Positions 1-8,765 are shown, counted from the stretch's first letter. The stretch: DNA of 64,000 nt from Pseudomonas rhizoryzae (GCF_005250615.1 NZ_SULM01000007.1:124001-188000); one strand, 5' to 3'. The notes: generated by a model from the sequence alone, not told the origin. Made by a program: numbers and translations.

Positions 1-223
1 CCAGGATGCCATCCCAGGCGCCGAGGCGCTGGAGGATGCGCTGGCTGGCCAGCGACAGGGCGCTGACCCGGGGTTCGAAGGGCAGATCGCTTTCGACCGC
101 CCCGGGCTTGAGCGGGCCGCGGTCGAGCAGCACCACCGACAGGCCGCTGTCGGCCAGGGCCAGGGCCAGGGCGCTGCCGACCATGCCGGCACCGACGATC
201 ACCAGATCCGCATGGGTCAGCAT
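1..223 (-). CDS. ubiI: FAD-dependent ubiquinone-pathway hydroxylase (UbiI/VisC type), 5' part only
   Basis: Only the first ~74 residues lie in the window; the rest runs off the left edge. The reverse strand starts at an ATG preceded by a GAGGAGA ribosome site and encodes a Rossmann dinucleotide site (VIVGAGMVGSALALALA), followed by a DRG segment and a PRVSALSLAS stretch, as in the aromatic-ring monooxygenase family of UbiH, UbiI and UbiF. The gene lies 19 bp downstream of ubiH in the same direction. In Pseudomonas the second hydroxylase of this operon is the VisC/UbiI type, which acts on C5 of the ubiquinone ring; that assignment rests on synteny because the C-terminus is missing. Confidence 0.75.
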   Translation of the reverse strand, partial: MLTHADLVIVGAGMVGSALALALADSGLSVVLLDRGPLKPGAVESDLPFEPRVSALSLASQRILQRLGAWDGIL

Positions 224-242
224 GCTCGTTTCTCCTCGCAGG

Positions 243-1424
243 TCAGGGACGGGTACCCAGGCCCATGGCCTGGCGGGCGAAGGCACTCTTGGCCGGTGGG
301 CACAACTCCAGGCCAACCAGGCCCAGGTTGCGTCCGGCACTGAGCCAGGGCCGGCTGTTGGAGAACAGCCGGGTGATGCGATCGGAAAAGCCGATGGTCA
401 GTTGCTGGTCCAGGCGCTGACGCTGCAGGTATTCCTGCAGGACGGCGAAGTCGCCGGGGGCCGTGCTGCTCTCCAGCAGGCACTCGGCCAGGCTGTCCAC
501 ATCGCGCAAGGACAGGTTGAAACCCTGGCCGGCGATGGGGTGCAGGCTGTGGGCAGCATTGCCCAGCACCACCAGGTGTGGCCGCACCTGCTCATTGGCT
601 TCCAAGAGCGTCAGCGGATAGGCATGGCGGGTACCGACCTGGGTGAAGCTGCCCAGGCGATAGCCCACGGCGCGTTGCAGTTCGGCGAGGAAGACTGCCT
701 GCGGCGCCTGCTGCAGTCGCAGGGCCTCGCTGTCCGGCTGGGTCCAGACCAGGGCGCTACGCTGGCCCGGCAGCGGCAGCAGCGCCAGGGGGCCATGGGG
801 GGTGAAGCGCTCGAAGGCGCGCCCACCATGGCCGAGATTGGTGGAGACGTTGGCGATCAGCGCGGTCTGCTCGTACACCGTCCGCCGCACCTCGATACCG
901 AGGGCCTCGCGCAGCGCCGAGCGTCCGCCATCGGCCAGCACCACCAGGCCACACTCCAGCGTCGCGCCGTCGTCCAGTTCCAGGCGATAGCCGTCGGGGA
1001 TGGCGGTGAGCCGGCGCACCTCGGCCGGGCAGCGCCAGTCCACCACCTCGCGATCCAGCGCCTGCCACAGCACCTGGCCGATCCAGGCGTTTTCCACCAC
1101 GTAGCCCAGCGCCGGCAGGTTCTCGTCGCGGGCGAGCAACTGGGTCACGCCGAAGCGGCCCTGATCGGAGACCTGGATCTCGCGGATCGCCTCGGCATGC
1201 TCAGCCAGGGCGTCCCAGACACCCAGGCGCTGGTAGATCAGCCGCGAGCCGTAGGACAGCGCCGAGGAACGGGCGTCGTAGCTGGGCTGGTAGGTATCGC
1301 CGGGGGCGAAGGGCTCCACCAGCAGGATGCGCCAACCGCGCGCCTTGGCGCCGGCCTGCAGGGCCAGAGCCAGGCTGGCGCCGACCAGGCCGCCGCCGAT
1401 GATGGCGATATCAGGACGTTGCAT
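243..1424 (-). CDS. ubiH: 2-octaprenyl-6-methoxyphenol hydroxylase UbiH
   Basis: A 393-residue flavoprotein monooxygenase of ubiquinone biosynthesis, hydroxylating the ring at C6. Visible motifs are the N-terminal FAD site IGGGLVGASLALAL (about residues 9-22), DARSSALSYG near residue 50, and the second flavin motif GNAAHSLHPIAGQGFN near 288, where the usual GDAAH is GNAAH. The length is normal for the family. The start overlaps the end of pepP by 14 bp, which suggests translational coupling within a ygfB-pepP-ubiH-ubiI operon. UbiH and UbiF/UbiI paralogues are hard to tell apart by eye; the position directly after pepP favours UbiH. Confidence 0.9.
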   Translation of the reverse strand: MQRPDIAIIGGGLVGASLALALQAGAKARGWRILLVEPFAPGDTYQPSYDARSSALSYGSRLIYQRLGVWDALAEHAEAIREIQVSDQGRFGVTQLLARDENLPALGYVVENAWIGQVLWQALDREVVDWRCPAEVRRLTAIPDGYRLELDDGATLECGLVVLADGGRSALREALGIEVRRTVYEQTALIANVSTNLGHGGRAFERFTPHGPLALLPLPGQRSALVWTQPDSEALRLQQAPQAVFLAELQRAVGYRLGSFTQVGTRHAYPLTLLEANEQVRPHLVVLGNAAHSLHPIAGQGFNLSLRDVDSLAECLLESSTAPGDFAVLQEYLQRQRLDQQLTIGFSDRITRLFSNSRPWLSAGRNLGLVGLELCPPAKSAFARQAMGLGTRP

Positions 1425-2760
1425 GAGCGTTCTCCCGGCGGTCGCGCGCGGCCGCCATCAAGCCTTCGATCTCCGCGGCCGCCTTGGGCAGGCCGGCGGT
1501 CAGCACCTCGCAACCCTGGCGCGTCACCAGTACCTCGTCCTCGATACGGATACCGAGGCCCCGCCATTTGCGCGGCACCTCGGCATCCGTCGGGATATAC
1601 AGGCCGGGCTCCACGGTCAGCACCATGCCCGGTTCCAGCATCCGCCACTGGTCGCCGATACGGTATTCGCCGACGTCGTGCACATCCAACCCCAGCCAGT
1701 GGCCGGCGCGATGCATGTAGAAGTCACGACAGGCGCCGGTTTCGATCAGTTCATCCAGTTCGCCGGCGAGCAGGCCCAGAGCCAACAGCCCCGCGGTGAT
1801 CACCCTGACCGTGGCCTCGTGGGGTTCGTTCCAGTGGCGTCCAGGCGCCACGCAGGCGATGGCGGCCTGGTTGGCCTCCAGCACGATGTCGTACAGCTGC
1901 CGCTGCTCCGGCGAGAAGCGCCCGTTGACCGGAAAGGTGCGGGTCACGTCGCTGGCATAGCAGTCCAGCTCGCAGCCGGCATCGATCAGCACCAGCTCGC
2001 CGTCGCGTAACGCGGCATCGTTGGCCTGGTAATGCATGATGCAGGCATTGGCACCGGACGCGACGATGGAGCCATAGGCCGCCAGCCGCGCCCCACCCTG
2101 GCGGAAGCAGTAGTCCAACTCCGCCTCCAGATGATACTCGCGCAGCCCCGGTCGACAGGCCTGCATGGCCCGCAGGTGGGCGGCGCAGGTCAACTCGGCG
2201 GCGGCCTTGAGCAGCCGCACCTCGGCGGCCGACTTGTACAGCCGGCTATCGTGCAACAGGGTATCCAGCGCCAGCAGCTCCCGCGGCGGCGAGGCGCCCT
2301 GGTCGGCCTTGGCGCGGATCAGTTCGATCCAGTTGAGCAGTTGCCGCTCGAATTCCGGGTGGGCGCCCATGGCGTAGTAGACCCGCTCGCGACCTTCCAA
2401 GAGGCCCGGCAGGATGTCGTCCAGATCGCCGATGGGGAAGGCATCGTCCGCGCCATAGTCGGCCAGTGCCCCTTCCTGGCCGGCGCGCCGGCCTTCCCAA
2501 CGCTCCAGCTCCGCGTCCCGCTCACGGCAGAACAGCAGGTACTCGCCGTGGGCGCGGCCTGGAATCAGCACGGCCAGGGCTTCGGGCTCGGGAAAGCCGG
2601 TGAGGTACTGGAAATCGCTGTCCTGGCGGTAAGGCTGCTCGATGTCGCGATTGCGCAGGCACACCGGCGCGGCCGGCAGCAAGGCGATGCCGCCACTGCC
2701 GATCTCGGCCATCAGCGCACGTCGGCGCCGGGCGAATTCAGCCTTGTGGATCCGCGGCAT
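1411..2760 (-). CDS. pepP: Xaa-Pro aminopeptidase (aminopeptidase P)
   Basis: A 449-residue cytosolic metallopeptidase that removes N-terminal residues before proline. It has the N-terminal creatinase-like domain and a C-terminal pita-bread domain. The metal-binding sites are visible: IDAGCELDCYASDVTRTF (two aspartates), the histidine in HRAGHWLGLDVHDVG, and the glutamates in LTVEPGLY and RIEDEVLVT. It starts 6 bp after the YgfB-like gene and overlaps ubiH, as in other gammaproteobacteria. Nothing is missing from the active site. Confidence 0.95.
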   Translation of the reverse strand: MPRIHKAEFARRRRALMAEIGSGGIALLPAAPVCLRNRDIEQPYRQDSDFQYLTGFPEPEALAVLIPGRAHGEYLLFCRERDAELERWEGRRAGQEGALADYGADDAFPIGDLDDILPGLLEGRERVYYAMGAHPEFERQLLNWIELIRAKADQGASPPRELLALDTLLHDSRLYKSAAEVRLLKAAAELTCAAHLRAMQACRPGLREYHLEAELDYCFRQGGARLAAYGSIVASGANACIMHYQANDAALRDGELVLIDAGCELDCYASDVTRTFPVNGRFSPEQRQLYDIVLEANQAAIACVAPGRHWNEPHEATVRVITAGLLALGLLAGELDELIETGACRDFYMHRAGHWLGLDVHDVGEYRIGDQWRMLEPGMVLTVEPGLYIPTDAEVPRKWRGLGIRIEDEVLVTRQGCEVLTAGLPKAAAEIEGLMAAARDRRENAHATS

Positions 2761-2766
2761 GGCCGC

Positions 2767-3321
2767 TCAGTGCACCACGGGAGCCGGTTCGGGAATGGGG
2801 CCGCGACCGTACTCGCCGTAGAGCAGCAAGGGCGCCACGCGCAGGTACTCGGTCACTTCCATGAAGTCGTTCTCGCCCTCTTCACCTTCCTCGGCCGGCT
2901 CCTGGATCTGAGCAATGGCGGCCAGATCCTCGAGTACCTCGCGGGCCTCCCCGGAGACCTCGCCAGTACGCCCCGATAGGCCGAAGCCGGCCAGGAAGCC
3001 CTGGCACCACTGGCCCAGGGCCGCGGTACGCTCGGCCAGCGGCGTCTCGTCCGGTGGCAGCAGCAGCACCAGGGCCACCTGCTGGCCGGCGAATTCCTGC
3101 TGCACCATGCCGAGCAGACCCGACAGCGCCGCCTGCAGGCGCTCGCTCGGGGCGCCCCCGAGCAGTTCACTGGCCGCAGCTAGCCAGTCATTCTCATCGA
3201 AGCCCGCACCGCCGCAGACCCGTCCGAGCAGGTGACCATGGAGTTCGGCGGGCGAGACCGGCAGGGCAGCCTCGGCGAGCAGGGTGGCGAAGGCGGCGTA
3301 GGCGGATGCTGAGCTGGACAT
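2767..3321 (-). CDS. ygfB: YgfB/YecA family (UPF0149) protein
   Basis: A 184-residue acidic helical protein with the family's features: [16 protein letters not shown] at the N-terminus, an internal [11 protein letters not shown] segment, and an acidic [24 protein letters not shown] stretch near the C-terminus. It is the first gene of the pepP-ubiH-ubiI operon. In P. aeruginosa the homologue YgfB is reported to influence beta-lactamase expression through AlpA; whether that holds here cannot be read from sequence. It is divergent from the zapB-like/zapA pair across about 100 bp. Confidence 0.85.
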   Translation of the reverse strand: MSSSASAYAAFATLLAEAALPVSPAELHGHLLGRVCGGAGFDENDWLAAASELLGGAPSERLQAALSGLLGMVQQEFAGQQVALVLLLPPDETPLAERTAALGQWCQGFLAGFGLSGRTGEVSGEAREVLEDLAAIAQIQEPAEEGEEGENDFMEVTEYLRVAPLLLYGEYGRGPIPEPAPVVH

Positions 3322-3419
3322 GGCGTCGAGGTGAGGTGCTGGCTAGAATGAAGCCTTATCCTACGCGCTGACCCCGCCGGCGGCCAATCTCGTTGCACCC
3401 TTCTGGAGCTGTAGCCCTC

Positions 3420-3650
3420 ATGCGCGAGTCTCGCGACACGCCTCTCGACGCCGATCTGGATGCCCTCGGTGACCGTGTGGAGCGGCTGCTCCTGCGTCTC
3501 GAGGAACTCCAGCAGCAGAATCGACAACTGCGCCACAGCGAGCGCCACTGGCGTCAGGAGCGCGCCGAGTTGATCGAGAAGAACGAATTGGCCAGGTCGA
3601 AGGTCGAAGCGATGATTTTACGCCTGAAAGCTTTGGAGCAGGACTCATGA
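3420..3650 (+). CDS. Small coiled-coil protein, TIGR02449/ZapB-like
   Basis: A 76-residue, almost wholly helical protein with heptads rich in leucine, glutamate and arginine (VERLLLRLEELQQQNRQLRHSE) typical of the TIGR02449 family that precedes zapA in pseudomonads. I chose the ATG at 3420 because a GGAG site lies at 3405-3408; a longer frame would need a TTG at 3393. The stop overlaps the zapA start by 4 bp (ATGA), so the two are probably translated together. A ZapB-like role in Z-ring organisation is inferred from this pairing. Confidence 0.8.
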   Translation: MRESRDTPLDADLDALGDRVERLLLRLEELQQQNRQLRHSERHWRQERAELIEKNELARSKVEAMILRLKALEQDS

Positions 3651-3955
3651 GCAGCGAGACCGTGACCGTCCAGATTCTGGAAAAGGAATATCGCATCAGT
3701 TGCCCCGCCGACGAGCGTGCCAACCTGGAGAGCACCGCCCGTTACCTGGACGGCAAGATGCGCGAGATCCGCGCCAGCGGCAAGGTCATCGGCGCCGACC
3801 GCGTGGCCGTGATGGCCGCCCTCAACATCACCCACGAACTGCTGCACCGCCAGGACGATGTCAGCCTGGAAGTCAGTAGCACCCGCGAGCGGGTACGCGA
3901 CCTGCTGGACCGGGTCGACCGCGCCCTGATCACCGAACACGACACCACCGCCTGA
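3647..3955 (+). CDS. zapA: Cell division protein ZapA
   Basis: A 102-residue FtsZ-ring associated protein. The N-terminal beta-strand region (VTVQILEKEYRISCPADERANLESTARYLDGKMREI) followed by a long coiled coil (ALNITHELLHRQDDV, then RERVRDLLDRVDRAL) matches ZapA. It bundles FtsZ filaments at midcell. It lies between the small coiled-coil gene and the 6S RNA gene, the arrangement conserved widely in gammaproteobacteria. Confidence 0.92.
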   Translation: MSSETVTVQILEKEYRISCPADERANLESTARYLDGKMREIRASGKVIGADRVAVMAALNITHELLHRQDDVSLEVSSTRERVRDLLDRVDRALITEHDTTA

Positions 3956-4035
3956 CCAGTCGGCCTGGCGGCTGCTGGCCTCTGCCGGGATAGGCGGGGG
4001 TTTGCATCTCGGCCCAGGGGCGTATACTGAAGGCC

Positions 4036-4214
4036 ACTCTCTGGTGTGTGCGCCAGTCGGTCATGTCCCCGAGCCGATAAGCAACACCCCGGGGGTTGCT
4101 CGTAAGACTGGTGTGCATGTCCGCCACGGCGGAAAGCCTAAAGGTCTACGACTTCTCCCACCTTGAACCAAGGGTTCAAGGGCTACACCGGCAGCGGCAT
4201 TCCGGAGAGCTCAT
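4036..4214 (+). ncRNA. ssrS: 6S RNA
   Basis: The sequence carries the conserved 6S landmarks in order: GTCCCCGAGCCGATAA near 4065, GTGTGCATGTCCG near 4110, AAAGCCTAAAGG near 4133, then a hairpin formed by CCTTGAA-CCAAGGGTTCAAGG and GCTACACCGGCAGCGGCAT near 4180. 5' and 3' ends pair to close the long rod (ACTCTCTGG with CCGGAGAG). It binds sigma-70 RNA polymerase holoenzyme in stationary phase as a mimic of open promoter DNA. A -10 box TATACT at 4023-4028 lies just upstream. It sits between zapA and ygfA as in E. coli and P. aeruginosa. Both ends are accurate only to a few bases. Confidence 0.93.
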
Positions 4215-4222
4215 CGATTTCC

Positions 4223-4837
4223 ATGACCACCCCTCCCTCCCCCGACCTCAGTCGCCCCGCACTGCGCAAATTGCTGCGCCAGCGCCGCCGTGCCCTTACC
4301 CCCGTCCAGCAACGCCAGGCCGCTCGCCAGCTCTATCGGCAACTCGCGCAGCATCCGCTGTTTCGGCGCGCCCGCCATATCGCCTTCTATCTGCCCAGCG
4401 ATGGCGAGATCGATCCGCGCCCGTTGTTCGAAGAAGCCCAGCGCCGCGGCAAGGCCACCTATCTACCGGTGCTCTCCCGCTGGCCGCGCACGGCGATGAT
4501 CTTTCAGCGAGTCGGGCGCGGCGAGCCCTGGGTACGCAATCGTTTCGGCATTGCCGAACCGCGCCCGGATCGACGGCTGGGCCGGCCGACCTGGGCGTTG
4601 GATCTCATCCTGATGCCGCTAGTGGGCTTCGATCCCCAAGGCGGGCGCCTGGGCATGGGCAAGGGCTTCTATGACCGCAACCTGGCCTATCTCGCGCGCA
4701 GGCAGCATTGGCGCAGCCCGCGTTTGATCGGTTGCGCCCATGAATGTCAGAAGGTGGAGCGACTGGCTCTGGCGGCCTGGGACGTGCCCATGGCGGCCGT
4801 GGTCAGCGATGGCGGCTGGTACGGCCAATCGGATTGA
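4223..4837 (+). CDS. ygfA: 5-formyltetrahydrofolate cyclo-ligase
   Basis: A 204-residue enzyme converting 5-formyl-THF to 5,10-methenyl-THF with ATP. It has the basic N-terminus LRKLLRQRRRALTP, the PSDGEIDPRPLFEEA segment, and the signature MPLVGFDPQGGRLGMGKGFYDRNLA (ATP and folate site). I chose the ATG at 4223 because upstream codons of the frame lie within 6S RNA. The gene begins within about 10 bases of the 6S 3' end, so it is likely expressed by read-through or processing of the 6S transcript, as in E. coli. Confidence 0.92.
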   Translation: MTTPPSPDLSRPALRKLLRQRRRALTPVQQRQAARQLYRQLAQHPLFRRARHIAFYLPSDGEIDPRPLFEEAQRRGKATYLPVLSRWPRTAMIFQRVGRGEPWVRNRFGIAEPRPDRRLGRPTWALDLILMPLVGFDPQGGRLGMGKGFYDRNLAYLARRQHWRSPRLIGCAHECQKVERLALAAWDVPMAAVVSDGGWYGQSD

Positions 4838-4842
4838 CGAAC

Positions 4843-4992
4843 CTAGCGCGCTGGCGGCGTTTCGCTGACGTAGCGGGCATACTGCTGCTGGCTCTGGCGC
4901 TGCTCCCAGAAGCTCTGCGTGTAACCGGTGGTGACGACACCCAGGGTGAAGATCAGGACCAGTACCCATAACAGATCAGGTTTACGTTTCAT
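4843..4992 (-). CDS. Small single-pass membrane protein, unknown function
   Basis: A 49-residue protein starting MKRKPDLLWVLVLIFTLGVVTTG: a positively charged N-terminus, one hydrophobic segment (about residues 7-23), then a polar tail with SFWEQRQSQQQYARYVSETPP. I recognise it as the kind of small hypothetical found next to ygfA in pseudomonads but know no function. A longer start at 5034 exists; the internal ATG fits a small inner-membrane protein better. It converges with ygfA, ending 5 bp from it. Confidence 0.6.
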   Translation of the reverse strand: MKRKPDLLWVLVLIFTLGVVTTGYTQSFWEQRQSQQQYARYVSETPPAR

Positions 4993-5174
4993 CGAGCTGG
5001 GCCACCCCCTTGCTGGCACCTTTGGGCAGGACACGACGTCGCCCTGGTATGCTCAGCGCGTACGATCAGACTTCATCTGGAATGCGCGGCATTCTGCGAC
5101 AAGCGGTCGCCCCTTGCAATCGACCAGCCCCTTTCCGTTAAGCTCCCGAGCTTCCATTCGTCAGGAGACGAACC

Positions 5175-5630
5175 GTGGCCTTCTGGCTGTTGAAATCCGA
5201 GCCCGATGAGTTCTCGCTAAGCGACCTGCAACGCCTGGGCGAAGGCCGCTGGGACGGCGTGCGTAACTACCAGGCCCGCAACTTCCTGCGCGCCATGGCA
5301 CCCGACGAGCTGTTCCTCTTCCATCATTCGAGCTGCGCCGAACCTGGCATTGCTGGTATCGGCCGGATCCTTGGTGAAGCCTTTGCCGACCCTACCGCGC
5401 TGGATCCGCAGAGCCCCTATCACGCGCCCAAGGCTACGGCGGAGAACAACCCCTGGACGGCGCGCCAGGTGGCCTTCGTCGAGGCCTTTCCACGGGTGCT
5501 GACCCTGCCGCGCCTGCGCGAGCTGCCGGCACTCGCCGACTTCGCCTTGCTGCGCAAGGGCAATCGACTCTCGGTGATGCCGGTCAGCCCGGCGGAATGG
5601 GCGGCGATCCTCGCCGCTGGTCGAGGCTGA
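5175..5630 (+). CDS. EVE domain-containing protein
   Basis: A 151-residue single-domain protein starting at GTG with an AGGAGA ribosome site 8 bp upstream. The sequence AFWLLKSEPDEFSLSDL, then WDGVRNYQARNFLR and DELFLFHHSSCAEPGIAGIGRI, is the classical EVE fold, which belongs to the PUA-like superfamily and is related to readers of modified bases. The cellular role in Pseudomonas is not known. It occupies the same place beside ygfA as in P. aeruginosa. Confidence 0.9.
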   Translation: MAFWLLKSEPDEFSLSDLQRLGEGRWDGVRNYQARNFLRAMAPDELFLFHHSSCAEPGIAGIGRILGEAFADPTALDPQSPYHAPKATAENNPWTARQVAFVEAFPRVLTLPRLRELPALADFALLRKGNRLSVMPVSPAEWAAILAAGRG

Positions 5631-5639
5631 GCCTTCGTC

Positions 5640-6047
5640 TCAGGGCTGGACGATCAGGTTGTTGAACAAAAGATCCTCCACCAGCGGCTTACCCTCTTCC
5701 TGGGTAAGCACACTCTGCACCTGCTTGAGGGCTTCCTGGCGCAGTTTCTCACGCGCCTCGACGCCACTCATGGACTCATCGGTCTGCTGGGCGAACAGCA
5801 TCACCAGCTGATTGCGGATCAGCGGCTCGTGGAATTCCACCCGCTCCTTGGCTTCCTTGCCGGTCATCATCAGGGCGATGTCGGCCTTGTAGTACTTGAG
5901 CTTGGAGCCACTGCCATAGTTGCCGACCAGTGCCGGGGTCAGGTTGTAGAACTCGGTCTTGGGGGCTTCCCCTTCTTTCTTCCCTTCGCTAGCCCAGACA
6001 TTCAACGCCAGGCAGAAGGACAACAAAATGGCGGCGACAGCTTTCAC
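5640..6047 (-). CDS. Periplasmic FliL-like protein
   Basis: A 135-residue protein starting at GTG with GAGGA upstream. The first ~20 residues (KAVAAILLSFCLALNVWA) look like a cleavable signal peptide. The rest resembles the periplasmic domain of FliL: FYNLTPALVGNYG, then a segment around PLIRNQLVMLFAQQTDESM, ending with a C-terminal QSVLTQEEGKPLVEDLLFNNLIVQ strand. Real FliL is anchored by an uncleaved transmembrane helix in a fli operon; this one is alone. A link to the flagellar motor is therefore uncertain. Confidence 0.75.
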   Translation of the reverse strand: MKAVAAILLSFCLALNVWASEGKKEGEAPKTEFYNLTPALVGNYGSGSKLKYYKADIALMMTGKEAKERVEFHEPLIRNQLVMLFAQQTDESMSGVEAREKLRQEALKQVQSVLTQEEGKPLVEDLLFNNLIVQP

Positions 6048-6091
6048 GATGGATCCTCATGGGTGGATGGCTGCAGCATAGCCAGCGGGGC

Positions 6092-7117
6092 TCAAGGGGT
6101 CACCTCGAACCTGAGGGTTCCGATCACCTGGCCGACGTCCGTTACCACTTGCACCTGCCAACGGCCGGTCACGTCACCGGCGAAGTTCTGCTTGTGGGTC
6201 CAGGCGCGATAGCCGGCCTCGCGACCGCCGCTGATATCCAGAGGAATACGATCCACTTCTTTACCGGCGTGGCGCCAGACGTGGTAGATGCGCTCGTTCA
6301 GACCTCGTGGCGCATTGATGGCGGTGAAGGCGTAGAGCCCCTGGGCCCGCAGCTGGGCGGCGCTAAGGCTCTTCACCGCCTCACCCGGCTCGCGCTTGAG
6401 ACTGTCGAAGTCGGTGCTCATACCCATGTCGGTCAGCCACAGGGTGGCCGGCGGTACCCAGGCGCGCCCCACCCAACCGAAGGCGCCGATGGCCAGGCAC
6501 AGCCCCAGCAGACCCAGCCAGCGCCACCCCAGCCGCACCCTGAAGGCGACCGCCAGACTGGGAAAGGACAGCAACACGGCGACGCCCAGGGCCAGCTCGT
6601 AGCTCTGGGTGGTGGTCAGGTGCAGGATGATCGGCAGGGCCGTGAGCAGCACCGCGAACAACGTCAGGGTGTGGTAGCTGAGGAACACCCAGCGCCGCGG
6701 GGCCAGGGCCTTGTAGTAGAGCGGATCGATGATGGACACCAGCGCCGCCGCGCCAAGCAGCCCGGTGAACAGCGCCTGGCCGCTGTTCCAGGCGGTGGTG
6801 ATGGCGAAGAACGGCAGGCAGAAGAACAGGCTTTCCTGGTGGATCAACTGGGTGGCATAGCGCAGCAGCGGCGGTGGCAGCTCCCAGCCGAAGCGGCGGC
6901 TGACCCAGCCACGGAGCACGTTTTCCAGCATCAACCAGACCCAGCTCGCCAGCATCACCACCGCCATCACCGGGGCGAAGCCCTTCTGCCGGTCGACCAG
7001 CAGAAAGCTGCAGATCCCCGAGATGAAACCAGCGAGGGCGATCAGCCGCGGATAGCGCTCGAACAGCGCGGTGATCAGGGTCAGGACACGGGAATACAGG
7101 ACTTTCCAGGCAGGCAT
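6092..7117 (-). CDS. DUF5924/DUF2914 family membrane protein
   Basis: A 341-residue protein with about seven to eight hydrophobic helices in the first two thirds (for example LIALAGFISGICSFLLVD, FAPVMAVVMLASWVWLML, LALGVAVLLSFPSLAVAF, LGLLGLCLAIGAFGWV), followed by a soluble C-terminal domain with the DUF2914 pattern: IYHVWRHAGKEVDRIPL, GYRAWTHKQNF, GRWQVQVVTDVGQVIGTLRF. The function is unknown. I used the ATG at 7117, where a typical membrane N-terminus begins; the frame stays open for another 22 codons. It lies 44 bp downstream of the FliL-like gene's start, transcribed in the same direction and ahead of it. Confidence 0.78.
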   Translation of the reverse strand: MPAWKVLYSRVLTLITALFERYPRLIALAGFISGICSFLLVDRQKGFAPVMAVVMLASWVWLMLENVLRGWVSRRFGWELPPPLLRYATQLIHQESLFFCLPFFAITTAWNSGQALFTGLLGAAALVSIIDPLYYKALAPRRWVFLSYHTLTLFAVLLTALPIILHLTTTQSYELALGVAVLLSFPSLAVAFRVRLGWRWLGLLGLCLAIGAFGWVGRAWVPPATLWLTDMGMSTDFDSLKREPGEAVKSLSAAQLRAQGLYAFTAINAPRGLNERIYHVWRHAGKEVDRIPLDISGGREAGYRAWTHKQNFAGDVTGRWQVQVVTDVGQVIGTLRFEVTP

Positions 7118-7245
7118 AACGACTCGCGAAAAACGACGACGGCATAGAGGCGCAACCCTAGGCGCGCCGCCCTTCCAGATCAAGCGGCAACCCCCGGTCA
7201 GTTGCCACAGAGCGGAAAAGCCTGGTCACGCTGTAATATCATTGT

Positions 7246-7286
7246 AATATTCGAAAACGAACCAGGAATGTTCGATTTCGCTTAAC
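7246..7286 (+). promoter_or_regulatory. Two tandem GlpR-like operators upstream of glpT
   Basis: Two 20-bp boxes, AATATTCGAAAACGAACCAG at 7246-7265 and AATGTTCGATTTCGCTTAAC at 7267-7286, fit the E. coli GlpR consensus WATKYTCGWWWWCGAMCATW at most positions. The second is degenerate in its right half. Their starts are 21 bp apart, two helical turns. They lie 25-65 bp before the glpT start, where a repressor would block transcription until glycerol 3-phosphate appears. No glpR gene is in the window. Confidence 0.7.
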
Positions 7287-7310
7287 ACCTATAACAATAC
7301 CGAGGCACTC

Positions 7311-8651
7311 ATGCTTGGAATCTTCGCCCCTGCGGCTCATCGCCCGCCCCTGCCCGCCGATCGCATCGACCCCACCTATCGCCGCCTGCGCTGGCAGATC
7401 TTCGCCGGGATCTTCATCGGCTACGCGGGCTACTACCTGCTGCGCAAGAACTTCTCCCTGGCCATGCCATCACTGGTGGAACAAGGCTACAGCCGGGGCG
7501 AACTGGGCGTGGCGCTCTCCGCGGTGGCCATCGCCTACGGGCTGTCCAAGTTCCTCATGGGGCTGGTCTCGGATCGCTCCAATCCGCGCTACTTTCTGCC
7601 CGCCGGCCTGGCGCTGTCAGCCCTGGTGATGCTGTTGTTCGGATTCGCACCCTGGGCCACTGCCAGCGTCAGCACCATGTTCGTCCTGCTGTTCCTCAAC
7701 GGCTGGTTCCAGGGCATGGGCTGGCCGCCCAGCGGTCGCACCATGGTGCACTGGTGGTCGCAGAAGGAGCGTGGCGGCGTGGTCTCGGTATGGAACGTCG
7801 CCCACAATGTCGGCGGCGGTCTGATCGGCCCGCTGTTCCTGCTCGGTCTGTTCCTGTTCGACGATTGGCGCTCGGCCTTCTATGTCCCGGCGGTGGTGGC
7901 CCTGGCAGTGGCCGTGTTCGCCTTCATTACCATGAGAGACACCCCGCAATCCTGCGGCCTGCCATCCGTGGAGCAATGGAAGCAGGACTTTCCCGAGGGC
8001 TATAGCGAAGGCCACGAGCGCGAGTTCTCCACCAAGGAGATCTTCGTCGAATACGTGCTGAAAAATCGCCTGCTCTGGTACATCGCCTTCGCCAACGTCT
8101 TCGTCTATCTGCTGCGCTATGGCGTGCTGGACTGGGCGCCCACCTACCTCAAGGAAGCCAAGCACTTTTCGGTGGAAAAGACCTCCTGGGCCTATTTCTT
8201 TTACGAATGGGCCGGGATTCCCGGCACCCTGCTCTGCGGCTGGCTCTCGGACAAGCTGTTCCGCGGCAATCGTGGCGCTACCGGCGTGGTGTTCATGCTC
8301 GGCGTGATGGTCGCCACCCTGGTCTACTGGCTCAACCCAGAAGGCAACCCCGGCGTCGACCTGGCGGCCCTGGTCTGCATCGGCTTCCTGATCTACGGCC
8401 CGGTGATGCTGATCGGCCTACAGGCGCTGGAGCTGGTCCCCAAGAAGGCCGCTGGTACCGCTGCGGGCTTCACCGGCCTGTTCGGCTACCTGGGTGGTTC
8501 GGTGGCCGCCAATGCCCTGGTGGGCTACACCGTGGATCTCTACGGCTGGGACGGCGGCTTCATGCTGCTGATCGGCGCTTGTGTGCTGGCCATCGTTTTC
8601 CTGGCAATGACGCTGAGACACACAGGAATGGTGGCCAAGGCGGCGCGCTGA
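7311..8651 (+). CDS. glpT: Glycerol-3-phosphate/phosphate antiporter GlpT
   Basis: A 446-residue major facilitator with twelve hydrophobic helices. Family signatures include [27 protein letters not shown] at the N-terminus, [20 protein letters not shown] in the first loop, [20 protein letters not shown], and [19 protein letters not shown] in helix 7. These match the organophosphate:phosphate antiporter family; the position and GlpR-like boxes favour glycerol 3-phosphate as substrate. A GAGG ribosome site lies at 7302-7305. The same transporter admits fosfomycin in Pseudomonas. Confidence 0.95.
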   Translation: MLGIFAPAAHRPPLPADRIDPTYRRLRWQIFAGIFIGYAGYYLLRKNFSLAMPSLVEQGYSRGELGVALSAVAIAYGLSKFLMGLVSDRSNPRYFLPAGLALSALVMLLFGFAPWATASVSTMFVLLFLNGWFQGMGWPPSGRTMVHWWSQKERGGVVSVWNVAHNVGGGLIGPLFLLGLFLFDDWRSAFYVPAVVALAVAVFAFITMRDTPQSCGLPSVEQWKQDFPEGYSEGHEREFSTKEIFVEYVLKNRLLWYIAFANVFVYLLRYGVLDWAPTYLKEAKHFSVEKTSWAYFFYEWAGIPGTLLCGWLSDKLFRGNRGATGVVFMLGVMVATLVYWLNPEGNPGVDLAALVCIGFLIYGPVMLIGLQALELVPKKAAGTAAGFTGLFGYLGGSVAANALVGYTVDLYGWDGGFMLLIGACVLAIVFLAMTLRHTGMVAKAAR

Positions 8652-8666
8652 GTCTGAACATGATCC

Positions 8667-8741
8667 CGTAGCGTGGATGACGGCGTAGCCTCATCCACTG
8701 GGGCTCAAGGTGGAAAACGCTACGCGGTTTTCCACCCTACG
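8667..8741. repeat. Modular intergenic palindrome, copy 1
   Basis: Two back-to-back imperfect hairpins: GTAGCGTGGATGACGGCG pairing with a later CATCCAC, then GTGGAAAACGCTACGCGG pairing with TTTTCCACCCTACG. A second copy lies at 19169-19253 with the same order of modules. It follows the glpT stop by 15 bp, so it may end or stabilise that transcript. Similar GTAGGGTGGAAAACGC-type repeats are common between genes of pseudomonads, from memory. Confidence 0.75.
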
Positions 8742-8765
8742 GATGCATTTATCGCGACCATGGGG

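Noticed and set aside
6-1799. Plus-strand frame of ~600 codons opposite ubiH and pepP
   Set aside because: Composition is the reverse image of the true genes and no domain is recognisable.
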